Source: Tetrahymena thermophila SB210 (taxonomy: Eukaryota; Ciliophora; Oligohymenophorea; Hymenostomatida; Tetrahymenidae). Taken from it: 64,000 nucleotides of DNA. The stretch is from contig NW_002476022.1 of assembly GCF_000189635.1 (NCBI RefSeq), positions 248,001-312,000 on the forward strand, read 5' to 3'. The notes beneath the pieces were generated by a model. The model was not told where the DNA came from. It searched no databases and saw only the letters and a list, made by a program, of their open reading frames with translations. Below, piece by piece: positions 25,830-37,368 of the stretch. The stretch's first letter is position 1, and the number at the start of each line of letters is the position of its first letter. The position numbers and the translations under genes were made by a program.

Positions 25830-27044
25830 ATGTCTACTAATAACAAAAAATCTAAACTCCATAAGAGAACATGGGAGGAGAATGACAAAAAGGACAATAA
25901 AAAGGCCTAGGAAAGTCAAGAAGAAGAGGATGATGAATAGATAGAAGATGTTGATGAAAATGAAGATGATGATTAAGAAGAAGATTAATAAGTCTCCAAT
26001 AAAAAATCAAAAGCAAATAAAAAAAATGAAAAAGCAGAAGAAGGCAATCAAGAAGAAGATGATTGGGAAGATGAAGAGGATGAAGAAGACGATGAAGATG
26101 ACGATGACCTAGATAGTGAAGACTTGATAGATATTACTAAAAAAAAAAATGAATTAGAAGATGAAGAGGAAGATGAAGATGATGATGATGAAGAAGGAGA
26201 AGAAGGCGAAGAAGATGAAGTACTTAATGTTGATTTTGAATTCAAAGATGCAAATGAAACTATGTTCCATTCTGTGAAAGGTTTAATAAATGGTTATTTA
26301 GATGGTTCTGATTACAATTCAAGTGATTTAGCAGATATTATTGTTAAATAGTTTACTTTAGGAACTTTCATTGTGATAGATGAAGAGGAAGATGAAAACC
26401 AAAAAAAAATTAGAGAAAAAGCCAAATTAGAAAGAGAGACTAATGTCATCGGATTTTCTACATTTATAAGTGCTAAATAACATGAAAATTAAAGCGTTGT
26501 AAAAGAAATTATCAAATTTGTTAATCAAAAAAGTGAAAAGTTCAATAATGAAGCTGACCATAAAAAACTCTAAAATATCTTAGCCAAAAATAAAGTTGGT
26601 TTACTTATAAATGAAAGAATTATTAATGTAGCTCCTTAAGCAGTTCCCGTTCTCCATACATAGCTCTAGGAAGACTACAAATGGTTCAAACAAAACCATT
26701 AAAAAGAATTTAAAGAAAATTTTGATTTTGAGTATTTGTTGTGTATCACCCGTTGTGCAAAAGAAGTTAAAGGAACTTAAGACCCATAATAAGGCCAAAA
26801 AAAGCTCAAAAAGGAAGAATTAGATGAGTATTTGTATCCTAAATTTGAAGATTTTCTACTTTTGGAAAAAGCTGAAATTAAATTTTTCTTTGAAGCTGCT
26901 CAATCCAAATCCTAATCTGGTTTAAGCAAGAAAAATATGGACGAAATAAAGAGCAAAGAGTTAAATTACAAGATTATTTATTTAATAAAAATATCAGACT
27001 ACTTTAAATCAATTCCAGAAATGCCTTTGCATTTATGTGATTGA
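25830..27044 (+). CDS. BCCIP/Bcp1 family protein
   Basis: One uninterrupted frame of 404 codons from ATG 25830 to TGA 27042-27044, with many in-frame TAA/TAG (Gln). In yeast, Bcp1 supports nuclear export and acts as a chaperone for ribosomal protein uL14. The human homologue BCCIP binds BRCA2 and p21. Residues ~1-130 are basic then strongly Asp/Glu-rich, as in family members. The conserved core follows: VLNVDFEFKDANETMFHSVK, LINGYLDGSDYNSSDLADII, VKQFTLGTFIVIDEEED, TNVIGFSTFISAKQHEN, KVGLLINERIINVAPQAVPV, and FDFEYLLCITRCAKEV near the end. Order, length and the 'LaDii..Q..lGt.I' and 'GlLinERliNvP..i.p.ly' signatures agree with the family. No introns, unlike most neighbours. The AT-rich acidic tract is simple-sequence-like (GAA/GAT). 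Confidence 0.92.
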
Positions 27045-27536
27045 GTTATTTATTTGTTTATTTGTTTTTGCTTGCACTTAAGTAGATTTAGTTTGGTTTA
27101 ATGGCTTTTAAATATCCTATTTTAATTTTCAAATAAAATTTATATATTTCATTAATTATTTATTCCTGAAAAATAAAGTTAAAGTGTGTAAATGTAAGGT
27201 TATTCGGATAATTTTTCATTTTATAAATAGAGAAATTAGTAAACAGTAAGTTGGTAGATAAAGATAATACAAATAATAAAAAAATGTTTCATAATAAATT
27301 AGAAAATAATTTTAAATTTGTATTTTGTACATTAATATTTTTGAGTGAGTAAATACTGAATTAAAAATAAAATAAAATTTATGTTAATCTTTTGATTAAT
27401 TTTAGGATCAGTAGATTAATCAGCAGTGATAGATATTGATTGATAAATAGATAATTATATAAAGATAAAATAAAGAATAAATATAATTTTCACTACTTAT
27501 GTGGAGATTACTTTCAGTTCATATTTGGAAACTCAG
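27045..27536. other. Intergenic spacer between convergent genes
   Basis: About 490 AT-rich bases between the 3' ends of the BCCIP gene and the next minus-strand gene. No feature seen beyond expected 3' untranslated regions. Confidence 0.5.
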
Positions 27537-29599
27537 TCAATTTTTTTAATCTTTTAATTGAATTTAATATTTTTTTGGTAATAAATTTCTATTTATATGC
27601 TAACTTGATGATGATCTAGCATATTTATACTGATTGGTAATATCCAGTTTGTTATTGGATTTAGGTTGAACTTCATCAACCTTAATTTTTCTAACTATAA
27701 AGTTTTTCTATTAAATATCATAACATGCTTTATCCAAACTGCAATTAGACTCGATTTACTCAGGTATTAAGTGACAACTTAAGTAATTAAACAACTCAAA
27801 ATCTTCTTAATTATCATCATTTTAATTTATTTTTTCAATATTTTAGTAGCTACATGAAAAAATATCTTTGCTACTTTTAGATATTTAATTACCTAACGAA
27901 GAATCTTAAAATTTTAAATTATCCCTTTTAAGTGTGGATCTTATCCTGAAATTTTATGAATTTTGTAGCTTTGAGAAGTTTTCGTCAGAATCTTTTATCA
28001 TTTAGATATTTTGGATCTGTTAAATAGGAGCACCTTTAAATAAGTTTGCATATTCTTTTGTAGAGTTCTTTACGTTTTGGATATCAGTGAATGTAACACA
28101 ATATTATTTTTAACTTAGTGATTTAAGTGACCTGTTTTATTAAATTTTCTGTGATTCAAATTGTTTCTTTTCTTATTTAGCCTCTAAATTTATTTTAGGC
28201 TCACTTTCTTAATCTTTGTCATTTGGACATTCTACATCGCTGCTTAATTACAGTTTTTAAGGGGGCGTGCAGCATTATGTGTTTTCATTACTAGGATTTG
28301 CTTATAATTGCATTTTCTCAGAAATAAAACACTCATTTTTAAGTTTAGCAAAATTTTGGTTTGTTTCTTGTGTATTTTCGGTTTCCATAAAATTATTTTG
28401 TATAACTTTAGCAGAAACTGAAACTGGCATATTGTTTTTTAAGCTTGAGTTACTTTGTAGACAATCTTCCATTGAGCTTTAAATGTTTTAATGATAAAGC
28501 TAAATTAAATTTTATTATTCACTTTCAGGTAATAATTCACTGGACTATATTTTTTTATCAAGATAATTACCTGCTTTAAATATCATAGATCTTTTTAACA
28601 TATCAAGGTCATTCTGGGTTTTAGAAATCACTTAATATTGTTTATGGACATGCTTAACTGTACAAAAGGTATGAATATGATCCTTATTAGTTAAATCAAT
28701 TTAATTTATAAAAATGAAGTAAAAAAAAAGTAAATATTTAAATATTTTAAACTGTAAAGCAGTAAAATTAGATAAACAAAACACTCTTTCTATCATTAAA
28801 ATTATTTAAACAGATTAAAAAATAATTTAATATTTATTTAAATTATAGAAAAATAGCATTTAATTACTTCAATTGACTATTGACTCTTGAATTGAGAAAC
28901 AACTTTTTCATCGAAATGCTCACCGTTCATATCATTTTTGTTGCTTTTCATCAATTCTATAAATTTTTCGTCTAATTTGTATGCAGGATTGATTTTAATC
29001 TAATTTTTTTGTTTCTATTTTATATTCTAAGTAGAAATAGAGCACTCTACCACATTTGCAAGGATGTCATTCTTAAAAAGATTAATTTCATTTTAATTGG
29101 CTAAATTTGCTGAACTTCTTATTGACTTTTTCATAAAATTATCTGTTTATTCTTGTCTTGTTTGACTTTTATCAAAATTTTTAAAAATTCTTCCATTCAT
29201 TCCCTGTGATGACTACCCTTCTTTTTATTAGAATTATCTCCTAACAAACCTCTACTTTGGAACAGAAACCACATTATTCGAATTATTTTAGACATCTTAA
29301 TTCTAATTTTGATTAACTTACTATTATTTTTAACCTTAAAAGAAATAGGATGAAGTTAGTAATTCATTTTTTATGTTATTTTTTGGAGCAGCTTCATTGT
29401 TTTCTTTACATTTTAGCAAAATTGGGCTTTCTTCACTTATTTCGTTTTCATTGAATTCTTAAATAGTATTTTTGTTTTCACAAATCTATAAATCTTATTC
29501 AGAATCTATTTATCCAATTACTTCATTTTCTTAAAAATTAGCTTGATTTTTAACCATTAATTTCAAGTTTAAAGGTACTTTTTTAGACTATTTCATCAT
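27537..29599 (-). CDS. Unknown Q/N/S/K-rich protein
   Basis: The start is at 29599 (MMKQSKKVPLNLKLMVKNQA; a second ATG follows directly at 29596). The frame runs through many TAA/TAG codons to TGA at 27537-27539. One intron of roughly 190 bases is inferred (donor GTAATTAAATGC near 28875, acceptor CTAATAAG near 28693). It joins KSQQSIE to DHIHTFCTVKHVHKQYQVIS. The only segments with folded-protein character are NPAYKLDEKFIELMKSNKND and, after the intron, KTQNDLDMLKRSMIFKAGNY. The rest is polar and low-complexity. No signal peptide, membrane segment or known motif is seen. It is probably a nuclear or cytoplasmic, largely disordered protein; I do not recognise it. The T-rich 2.2 kb spacer lies upstream. 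Confidence 0.72.
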
Positions 29600-31787
29600 T
29601 TTTTTATTTGCAATCTTTAATAATATTTATTAACTTACTATTTAATTATTTCAGTATAATTTTGTAATTTTTTATTATGATTTTTTATACTATTTAATAA
29701 TCTAGGAAATTAGCATCTATCTATAGCCATAGATTATTCAAATAATAAAAATGTTTAGGCATAAAAAATATTGCTATTGTTTTAAAGAATTTTTAAAAGA
29801 TTAAAAGGTGAGTGTTAAAAAAACATAATTAAATTTTATTAACTCTCAAATTTAAAAAAATATTATTTTATTTATTTAAAAAATAGAATGAATATAATTC
29901 CTTTTATCTGACATTTGAATAAAATAAATATTTATTTATTTTACTATAAATTGATCCATTATGTAGTTAGTCTAAGTCTTATTTTTTATTTATTAAATTA
30001 AATCATTATTAAATTTTATTTTGATACTTAATGTTGGTATTTTTAAATTAGTATTTTAGAGTACTTTGTAACAGAAATATTTTTAATATCTACATTCTTT
30101 ATAAAACAATACATTAGGATCTAATGAGTGGAATTTTTATTAATAAATAGACTCTTTACGCTATAAATTTTAATATGAATTAAATTTAATTTTAAATTAA
30201 AAATACTAAATTAAGTAAAAGATTTTGTTATTCTTAATTTCAGTTTATTTTTATTTAAATTCTGGATTTTAATATGAAAATTTTATAACAAAATTACTTA
30301 TTTGTCTATATTTAAACATAATTTTAAACTTATTACATCTTTAAATAAAATATTTAACAAAATTTTATTCTACAAAATCTTAATTTGATTGAAAATCAAA
30401 TAAAATCCATATAGTATTTGCCTTTTTTATAATTTAAATGCATAATTTAATCGTAAATGCATTGTTTTTTTAGTATTTATGCTTATTTTTAATGTATAAA
30501 TTAATTTTAAATTATTGGAACAAATAAATTTGAAGTAATTAAAATTTTTAATTAAATTTAGCTAAGATTAAACCAATTTTTGATGATTTTTGTAAAAAAT
30601 AAATTAAGAATTTAATATCATTTTATGTAAATAAATTTGAAATTGTTATTGAAATAATAAAATTATTTACTTTCTATAAAACTTTTTAAGATAGAAATAA
30701 ATTGTATTGTTTTGCAATATTATTTTAGTATAAAAGATTTAGATTTAGAAATATTGATCTATGAATATAGACTAAGGATGGATGTTCTATGAAAAGTTTT
30801 GTGAAAATTGATTATCAAAAATTTGATAATTGTTTATAGCTTTTTTTTATTGAGTATTATTAATAAAAATGGAAATAAAGAGCAAAATTGGTTTCTCAAA
30901 AATTAATTATTTTTTTGTTTTTGTGAAATCTTTTCTAATGATTAAATTGATAATTGATGATTGTTAATTTTTTGTAAAACACAAAAAGAAAAGTAAAAAT
31001 TAGATTAACAAAAAAATCTAATCTGATTTTTTTAATTAAGATTCACTTTTTTGGGATTTTTCAATTATTATTTGCAAAATTTGTGCAGATTTCTTTTTTA
31101 ATAATTTTTTCTCTACTTTATGATTGATTTTTTTTTATTAAAAATCAGAGATTGAGTTTTGATTAATTTATTTGATTCTAATTTTTAATTAACACTTTTT
31201 TGTTTTAAATTTTTCTTTTTTGCTTGATTAATTTTTTTTTTCCCACTTAATGATTTTGTGATTTTTTTTGCTTTTTGCTTTTTGTTTTTTGAAAAATTTG
31301 ATCATTTATTATTAATTATTTTTATAATTCATGATTAGTTAATTATCGATTTTTTTTTTCCTCTCTCCCAAAACTTCGATAAATACAAGAAAAAAATTGA
31401 AAAAAGTTGATTTTTTTTATCAATTTTTGAGCTGATTTTTCTGATTTCATAAATAGAAAAATATTAATTTATTTTACTCTTTTTTTTGGAATTAATTTTT
31501 TTTTGCAAAAAGTAATTCTTTATGATAAGTCAATCAATATTGATTTTTTATCTAAAGCCTATTATCGCTTTGCGATAGTATTGTTTTTTTTAAGAAAGAT
31601 AAAAGGTTATTTAAAATAAAATTTTAATAACAGTAAAATGTATTTTAAGATGTTACTCACTTATGAGTTAAATATAAATTTTATGCAAAAATATTTATTT
31701 TACTTATATAAATAAAGATGGTAATTATCTAGCTCTTGTTTAAAATTTTTTTATAAACACATTTTTATGTCTCGTAAATGGACAGCA
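29600..31787. other. Intergenic AT-rich spacer with T-skewed block
   Basis: About 2.2 kb without a recognisable gene. From about 30840 to 31560 the plus strand is unusually T-rich, with many runs of 7-10 T and short units such as GCTTTTT repeated three times near 31270-31290. The promoter of the minus-strand gene at 27537-29599 should be in the left part. No RNA gene recognised. Confidence 0.5.
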
Positions 31788-32452
31788 AGTTCGTTCGTAC
31801 TGTAGTTTTTGGAAATAAGTAAAATCAAACTACAAAGAAAAAAATTAACTGGATAAAAAAGTGATTTGTTAGATATAAGTATGTTACTATATTAACTAAA
31901 AAAAGATAATTGAATGCATGGAAGGATACTCGAAGTTTATTTAAGAATTATATTTATCAGAATAAATGTTGGTGTTTGATTAAACCCGAACAAAAACAAA
32001 ATTAAGAGAAAAAATCTTATTGAAAGAGAAGTTTGAGTAGGAGAAGAAGAAAGAATAAGCAGCAAAAGTTGATTGTAGATTTTAACAAATCCTACTGCGA
32101 ATTATAAAAATGTACATAAATATAAGCATAAGGGAATGGTAAGTGAGGATAAACTAAGAATGATAGTTAACCAAATACTGAATATATAAAGTGATGAAGG
32201 GAATACATGTTGATTGAATTAAGTAGTATGTAATTATAAAGATGAATAAGTTTGTTTCAAACTTTATTTATTAATTAAGGTTATAAGATTTTCAACGAGC
32301 AATAAATTGATTGATAGATTCATCTACTAACTACAACCAGGATGCATGCGAGTAAGAAAGTAAGAGACAGTCAATATAGGTTTGAAGACTTGGTGAAGAT
32401 GTATGTCATCAGTCATCATGTTCTAGTTAGTCTTCAAGCTTTCAGAGTCTGA
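31788..32452 (+). pseudogene. Coding-like, frame-broken stretch (possible pseudogene or small multi-intron gene)
   Basis: The plus strand is purine-rich and carries short protein-like segments in different frames. MDSKFVRTVVFGNKQNQTTK starts at 31788. GYSKFIQELYLSEQMLVFDQ and KEKFEQEKKKEQAAKVDC lie at ~31920-32075. NPTANYKNVHKYKHKGMVSE and DKLRMIVNQILNIQSDEGN lie at ~32085-32200. MHASKKVRDSQYRFEDLVKM ends at TGA 32450-32452. They cannot be joined by simple GT-AG introns with confidence; one strong donor (GTAAGT) sits near 32137. Either this is a small gene with several introns whose borders I misread, or a decayed gene. It converges with the H1-like gene 24 bases away, so part could instead be that gene's 3' untranslated region. 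Product not recognised. Confidence 0.35.
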
Positions 32453-32475
32453 GTAGATTTAAGTATTTGACTTTC

Positions 32476-32673
32476 TCACTTGGAACCCTTCTTGGCGTTA
32501 CCCTTCTTTTGAGCAGGCTTCTTAGACTTGTCAGCCTTCTTATTAACAGGCTTCTTAGCGATAGGCTTCTTTGTTTGGGAGGGCTTGGGAGTGGTAGACT
32601 TAGACTTAGGGGTCTTGGGTTTAGGAGAGGCAGAAGCCTTAGTGGCAGACTTAGCAGCAGAACCTTTAGCCAT
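32476..32673 (-). CDS. Short histone H1-like basic protein
   Basis: A 65-codon frame from ATG at 32673 (context AAAATGGCT) to TGA at 32476-32478. The protein is almost only Lys, Pro, Ala, Ser and Thr: it begins MAKGSAAKSATKASASPKPK and ends PAQKKGNAKKGSK, with SPKPK/TPKSK-type motifs. This is the composition of the disordered DNA-binding tail of linker histones. Ciliate macronuclear H1 is known to lack the globular domain, so a tail-only protein fits. It is much shorter than the ~160-residue Tetrahymena H1, so it may be a variant, another chromatin protein, or a nucleolar basic protein. Codon use is unlike the neighbours: Lys is AAG throughout, no TAA/TAG Gln codons are used, and GC is much higher. 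That points to strong expression. The upstream 200 bases are T-rich on the plus strand. Confidence 0.8.
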   Translation of the reverse strand: MAKGSAAKSATKASASPKPKTPKSKSTTPKPSQTKKPIAKKPVNKKADKSKKPAQKKGNAKKGSK

Positions 32674-34235
32674 TTTAATATTTAGTTGTTTTTAAACGTA
32701 AATTTTTTGTTTTTTTAAGAGAGTTTCTTTTTTTTATTTTTAATTTTTTTTTTAATTTATAATTTTTTGAATTTATTTTCTGGTGCGCTGACTTTTTATA
32801 TTGAGAAATTGAAGATAACTTGACATAATTAATTAAGATTATCGAATTCTTTAATTTGATTGGATAACTCTCTCTCAATTCAGATTTTTATCAATTATCC
32901 CTACTCTCTCTGATATCAATATAGGTTCATATAAATATCATTTTTTATTGTGTTAGCATATATCTCATCAGCAGTGCTACTTTCTTTAGATTTGCTTGTT
33001 TTTCTGCTTGCATTTTTTGGTAGCCCTCACTTCTTAATTCTTGATTTATTAAGCTCCCTCATAAATTACAATAATTTAAATCCTAATTAAAGTATTCAAA
33101 ATTAGATTAATTCATTTTTACTTTTGTGTTTGTTTTTTACTATCAGAACTTTTTAGGCTTGTCCCCAAATTTAATCATCTCTAATTTAATTCACTGATTT
33201 TTTTTTTTCATCATATAAATCTTGCTCTCAAATTAATTAATTTTTATTTATTTCTTTACCTTCTTAAAAGAAATCCTCAGACTGACTTTTATCTCAAAAT
33301 TACTTTCATTCCTATATTTGGATTTTCGGCATTCCCCATAAATATTCTTATAAATTCTTACTCTACAAAAGATTCTTATTTTTTGGTACCTTTCCAGACT
33401 AGTATAAAATTGCTATCAAATATTTGGATTAACTATCGATTTTAAAAATCAAAGATTTTTCTTTTTAAATTGATTCGTATCATTAAATGAAGTATTTATT
33501 TTCAATCTTTAGACAATATATAAAAAATATTAACAGAAAATAGAAAATAATAAAAATTTAAAGCTTTAAAATGTTTTTTTTTAAATATTGCAAGCAAAAT
33601 TCATATTTTTTTGTTATTGTTTTGTTTTTAAATTTATAAAATAATTCTATAATTTCTTAATAATTCATAAATAAGTATTTATAAAAATTTTAAATTAGAA
33701 ATTGAATAGTCTTCTTGAGTATTTTTTGTTCTTAGAAATTCAAATTGTGTGATTTAAATATATAATATATTTAAGCAACTTCATTAAGATAAGAGAATTA
33801 AGTAGCACTAAAGTTCTTAATATCAATTAATTATGATCAATACAGCTTCAAAAATAAATGAAATAAAATTATCTAAAACGAATCTTATCAGGAATTTGAT
33901 AATATTAATATGAAATCAAAAAACAATCTTTTCTCGATAAAATATAAGCATTTAGGTAGTTGTCTGATAGTTTGAACATAAAAAATTGTTTAGAAAAAAT
34001 AAACAAGAGACAGCAAAATGCTATCAGTAATTAATTATGAATGAATTTAGAAATAAGAAGCAAAAATAGTTATTTGTGATGTGATTATTTAGTATCTACT
34101 AATTTTTACACATGATCAATATATATTTATTTATATTTCAATAATGTTAAAATAATCAATTATTCTTTCTTTAACACATATAAGTATCTTATTCAAAAAA
34201 CTCTTTTCCTATTCAAAACTGTACACAAAAAAAAA
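32674..34235. other. Intergenic region with weak coding-like pieces
   Basis: It holds the promoter of the H1-like gene (right after 32673) and of the next plus-strand gene. Between about 32930 and 33430 the minus strand shows short protein-like pieces (MQAEKQANLKKVALLMRYML; VWKGTKKQESFVEQEFIRI) in different frames. I could not join them into a gene; they may be chance or a relic. 33500-34230 is ordinary AT-rich spacer. Confidence 0.4.
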
Positions 34236-36025
34236 ATGCTCTATCGATAACTATATTAGCAAATACGCAAATCATCTTTGAATAGCTCAGATTTTTATCG
34301 TAAGAAGGTGGCTTCGCTGCATCACTTTGAAGCGAAAAAAAATGAAACTATCCAACTCTCCTCCATTAATATGCCTCTTTTTAAATTAGATGTAAGCAAA
34401 AAATGAATTTTCTTTGATTTTCTATATAAAAACTTATTTAAAGTACAAAGATTTCTTTTGTTATATATAATTAATCTGCTTTTGAATAAATGAACTAGGC
34501 TTATCAATTTAACAGGAATATTCCAACTTTAAAAGCTATGAAAAAATTAGAAAAGGAACATGGATAGGATTTCAATATCCTTTTTTCTGCTTGGAGTACA
34601 TCCCATAAAAAGATTTAAATTTGGAAGTAAAAACTTATTGATTTTTGTTTCTTCTTTTAAGAAAGATAAAAATGAAATTTTAGATCATTCTTAACAGCAA
34701 AAATAGTTTTAAAATCTAATTCACATATAAACAAATTAATAGATTAACATATAGCTTGAGAGAGGTAGTTAAGGAGTGTATTAGTCTATTTGGGAAGCAA
34801 GACATATTCTATTAGATTCACTACAATTACTTTCCTGCTTTCTATTCCAATCAAGTATTATTTTCACTTAAGCTATCTAAATTATTATATTTTATTCTAT
34901 TTGAATAAGATTTCTGCCAACTCTTATTTATTAATAAATCAATCAAGCTTAACTTCAAAAACATAAATATTTTTAACTTTAATAATAGATATAAATTAAT
35001 AGATATATCATATTCGCTCGCATCTATATATTTAATAGCTTTATATATGTGCAAAAATTGATTATTAAAAATAATTTAGGATTTTTCAGATAAGATTTAA
35101 AAATCCATTTTTTTTGATTGCAACTTTTTTTTTCTGATTTCTTTGAACGTTTGTTAATAAATATAGGATATTTTAGTAGAATAGCTTATATAAGCTTTGT
35201 AACACATGGGTTATATAGATCAGTATAATTTAGGAAAATTTGCCTTGATAGAAGAAAATAGGCTTAAATAGACTCAATAATTCTAAAATTAGAACTAAAA
35301 CAATTAAAAAACTTCTTTTCCTTTTGATGGAACTGGAAATTTATGTGATATTCTTCATAATCAAATGCCCTAAAATATTAAATACTGGTTAAATTTTTAT
35401 TCATAAAACAACCCTATGTAAAATTATTTTCATTCAGATTTCAAATAATTGTTTTTAAAACGGATTTAGGATAATAAAAGGAGGTTATGATGATAGCTAC
35501 CTTAATTTTAGAATATCATGTAGCTATATTTTATATAACAACTCTAACCGAGAAAAGATATATAAGGATTTTAAACGAATAAGAGACTTAAACTTGAAAG
35601 TATTTGACTTTTTAGAGGTATTATTTTATTTTTTTCTTTATTTTATTGTTAAAATTTAACAACTAATTAATTAATTTATGAACTTTGTTTATAACTTCAT
35701 AAATTATTAAATCAAATTTTATTAAAAGTACTTTAATCAAATAACAAATGATGAGGCCAGGAAAGAGTTCTACTGTAAAAGATTCTTTAAATAATTTGAG
35801 TATGAATGTGAAGACTCTTAAAAATTATTAAGTAAATTAATTTAATTGAGCTTATTTACGATTGATATTATTTTTAAAAAAATAGTTAAATTAACAAAAT
35901 AATATTAAGTTGAATAAATTATTCAATGGATAGATTTACTGATTTTAATGTATGAAGAGAGCTATAATGGCGCTCTTGGATAGTTAACAAAGTATCCTCA
36001 GCTCAAAAACTCTAAATTTTTCTGA
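34236..36025 (+). CDS. Unknown multi-exon protein
   Basis: The start is ATG 34236 after a run of A. Exon 1 (34236-34391, 52 codons) encodes SDFYRKKVASLHHFEAKKN and INMPLFKLD and ends at donor GTAAGC. The acceptor AACTAG puts exon 2 at 34499 (AYQFNRNIPTLKAMKKLEKE, then FNILFSAWSTSHKKIQIW). Later pieces are YSLREVVKECISLFGKQDIF with HYNYFPAFYSNQ, DILVEQLIQALQHMGYIDQY from ~35168, IIKGGYDDSYLNFRISCSYI from ~35471, TNDEARKEFYCKRFFKQFEY from ~35735, and QWIDLLILMYEESYNGAL. The frame ends at TGA 36023-36025. The section ~34650-34800 is tentative. No signal peptide or membrane helix. The product looks like a folded helical protein of about 350-400 residues, but I recognise no family. It is followed by an AT-rich spacer. 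Confidence 0.68.
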
Positions 36026-37368
36026 TTTTGATATTAAATTTAAAAATTAAAATTAATTGATTTAGTTACCTAAAATTCTATTTAATATTTTTTATACCCT
36101 AAAAAAATGCTGAAAAAAACTTTCTCTTTTAATAATATGAAGTTTTGTAAAATGAGATTGTTTCAATTAATTAAACCATATAAAATATTATCTTGCTTTT
36201 CTTTTGTAGTTATAATTAATGTTATTTATAATAAATTGTTCAAAGCTTAAATAAATAAAATTTTATGAATATAAAAATTTTTTTATTATCTCAACAAACA
36301 ATTGATTTTGTATAGATTTCTATAAATTTTAAGATATTTTTGATTGTTTAATTTTTTGATAAATTATTTAATTTTATTTTTTGAGTGAGTAAGATTGCTG
36401 TTCATCAATTTATAAATAATGTTTTTAATTATATAAAAAAATTTGTAGTTTTAATAAGACATTTATTGTTAATTCAATAAAATAACTTCTATAAATAATA
36501 TATTTCACAAACTAAAAATAAAACAGAAAAGCTAATTTATGATAATTTAAGAAATACCTCTCTATTTTTGATGTTAATATTATTTAATATAATAAATATC
36601 AGTTTAAATCTTCAAATGATTAAAAGTTAATGATTTTATCTTTAAATTTTGAATTTTCTTAGTTTAAAATTTTGTTCAGTTTATTAAACTGTTTTAAGAA
36701 TAATAAAAGCTTACTATTTTAGCAAATTAAATAAAAAAATCATTAAAAACAATTAAATTTAAGTTTGGCAACTTAGATTTCTAAAATTTTTAGTAAAAAA
36801 TAATTTTAAGAAAGTTAATTATAAATTATTCTAAGTTGAAAAATAGCTTTTTTTATTAATTGATTATAAAATTATACCAATTAATATCATATTTATTTTT
36901 TAAAATTGTAAACTATTTTATGATTAATTATTTTTAATATTTAAGCTTACTATCTTTATTTAACATTAGTTTTTATAATTTTTTATAAAAGTATTCTATT
37001 AAAAATAATATAATTGTAGCAATTTAATTTTATTCATGCTTTTAAAAATATAACTAAGTCATCACACTTTTAAATTAAAATAATTATTATTACAGTTTGT
37101 TTATAAAAAAAAAAATTATTTTAATTTTATGTGTTTTTAAAAGTATTTACTACCATTTTAAATGAATGAATATTTCAACGATTAATTTAAATTACATTTA
37201 GAATTTGGTTTTTAAGCTGCTTTATTACATCTATAAATTTACAAATACAATTCAATTCTTTTTTTAATTAATTTTGTGAATTTGAGAAAGATTAATCTTA
37301 TTAATTTTTAGTTGTTAAAACATACTGATTTTAATATTTAACTATAATCTAAAAATTAGTTTAAACTT
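36026..37368. other. Intergenic AT-rich spacer
   Basis: About 1.3 kb of very AT-rich DNA between two plus-strand genes. No coding-like composition, RNA gene or repeat family recognised. Confidence 0.5.

Noticed and set aside
26048..26245. Minus-strand Ser-rich frame
   Set aside because: Antisense of the GAA/GAT acidic tract in the BCCIP gene.
26124..26351. Separate short plus frame starting MIDITKKK
   Set aside because: It is an internal piece of the BCCIP frame, cut out only when TAA/TAG are treated as stops.
32467..32685. Plus-strand Leu/Arg/Gly-rich frame
   Set aside because: Antisense of the H1-like gene; composition is the complement of its Lys/Ser/Pro codons.
34304..34340. Hairpin (TTCGC/GCGAA) followed by an A run, considered as a small RNA
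   Set aside because: It lies inside exon 1 of the gene starting at 34236, which reads in frame to a good GTAAGC donor.
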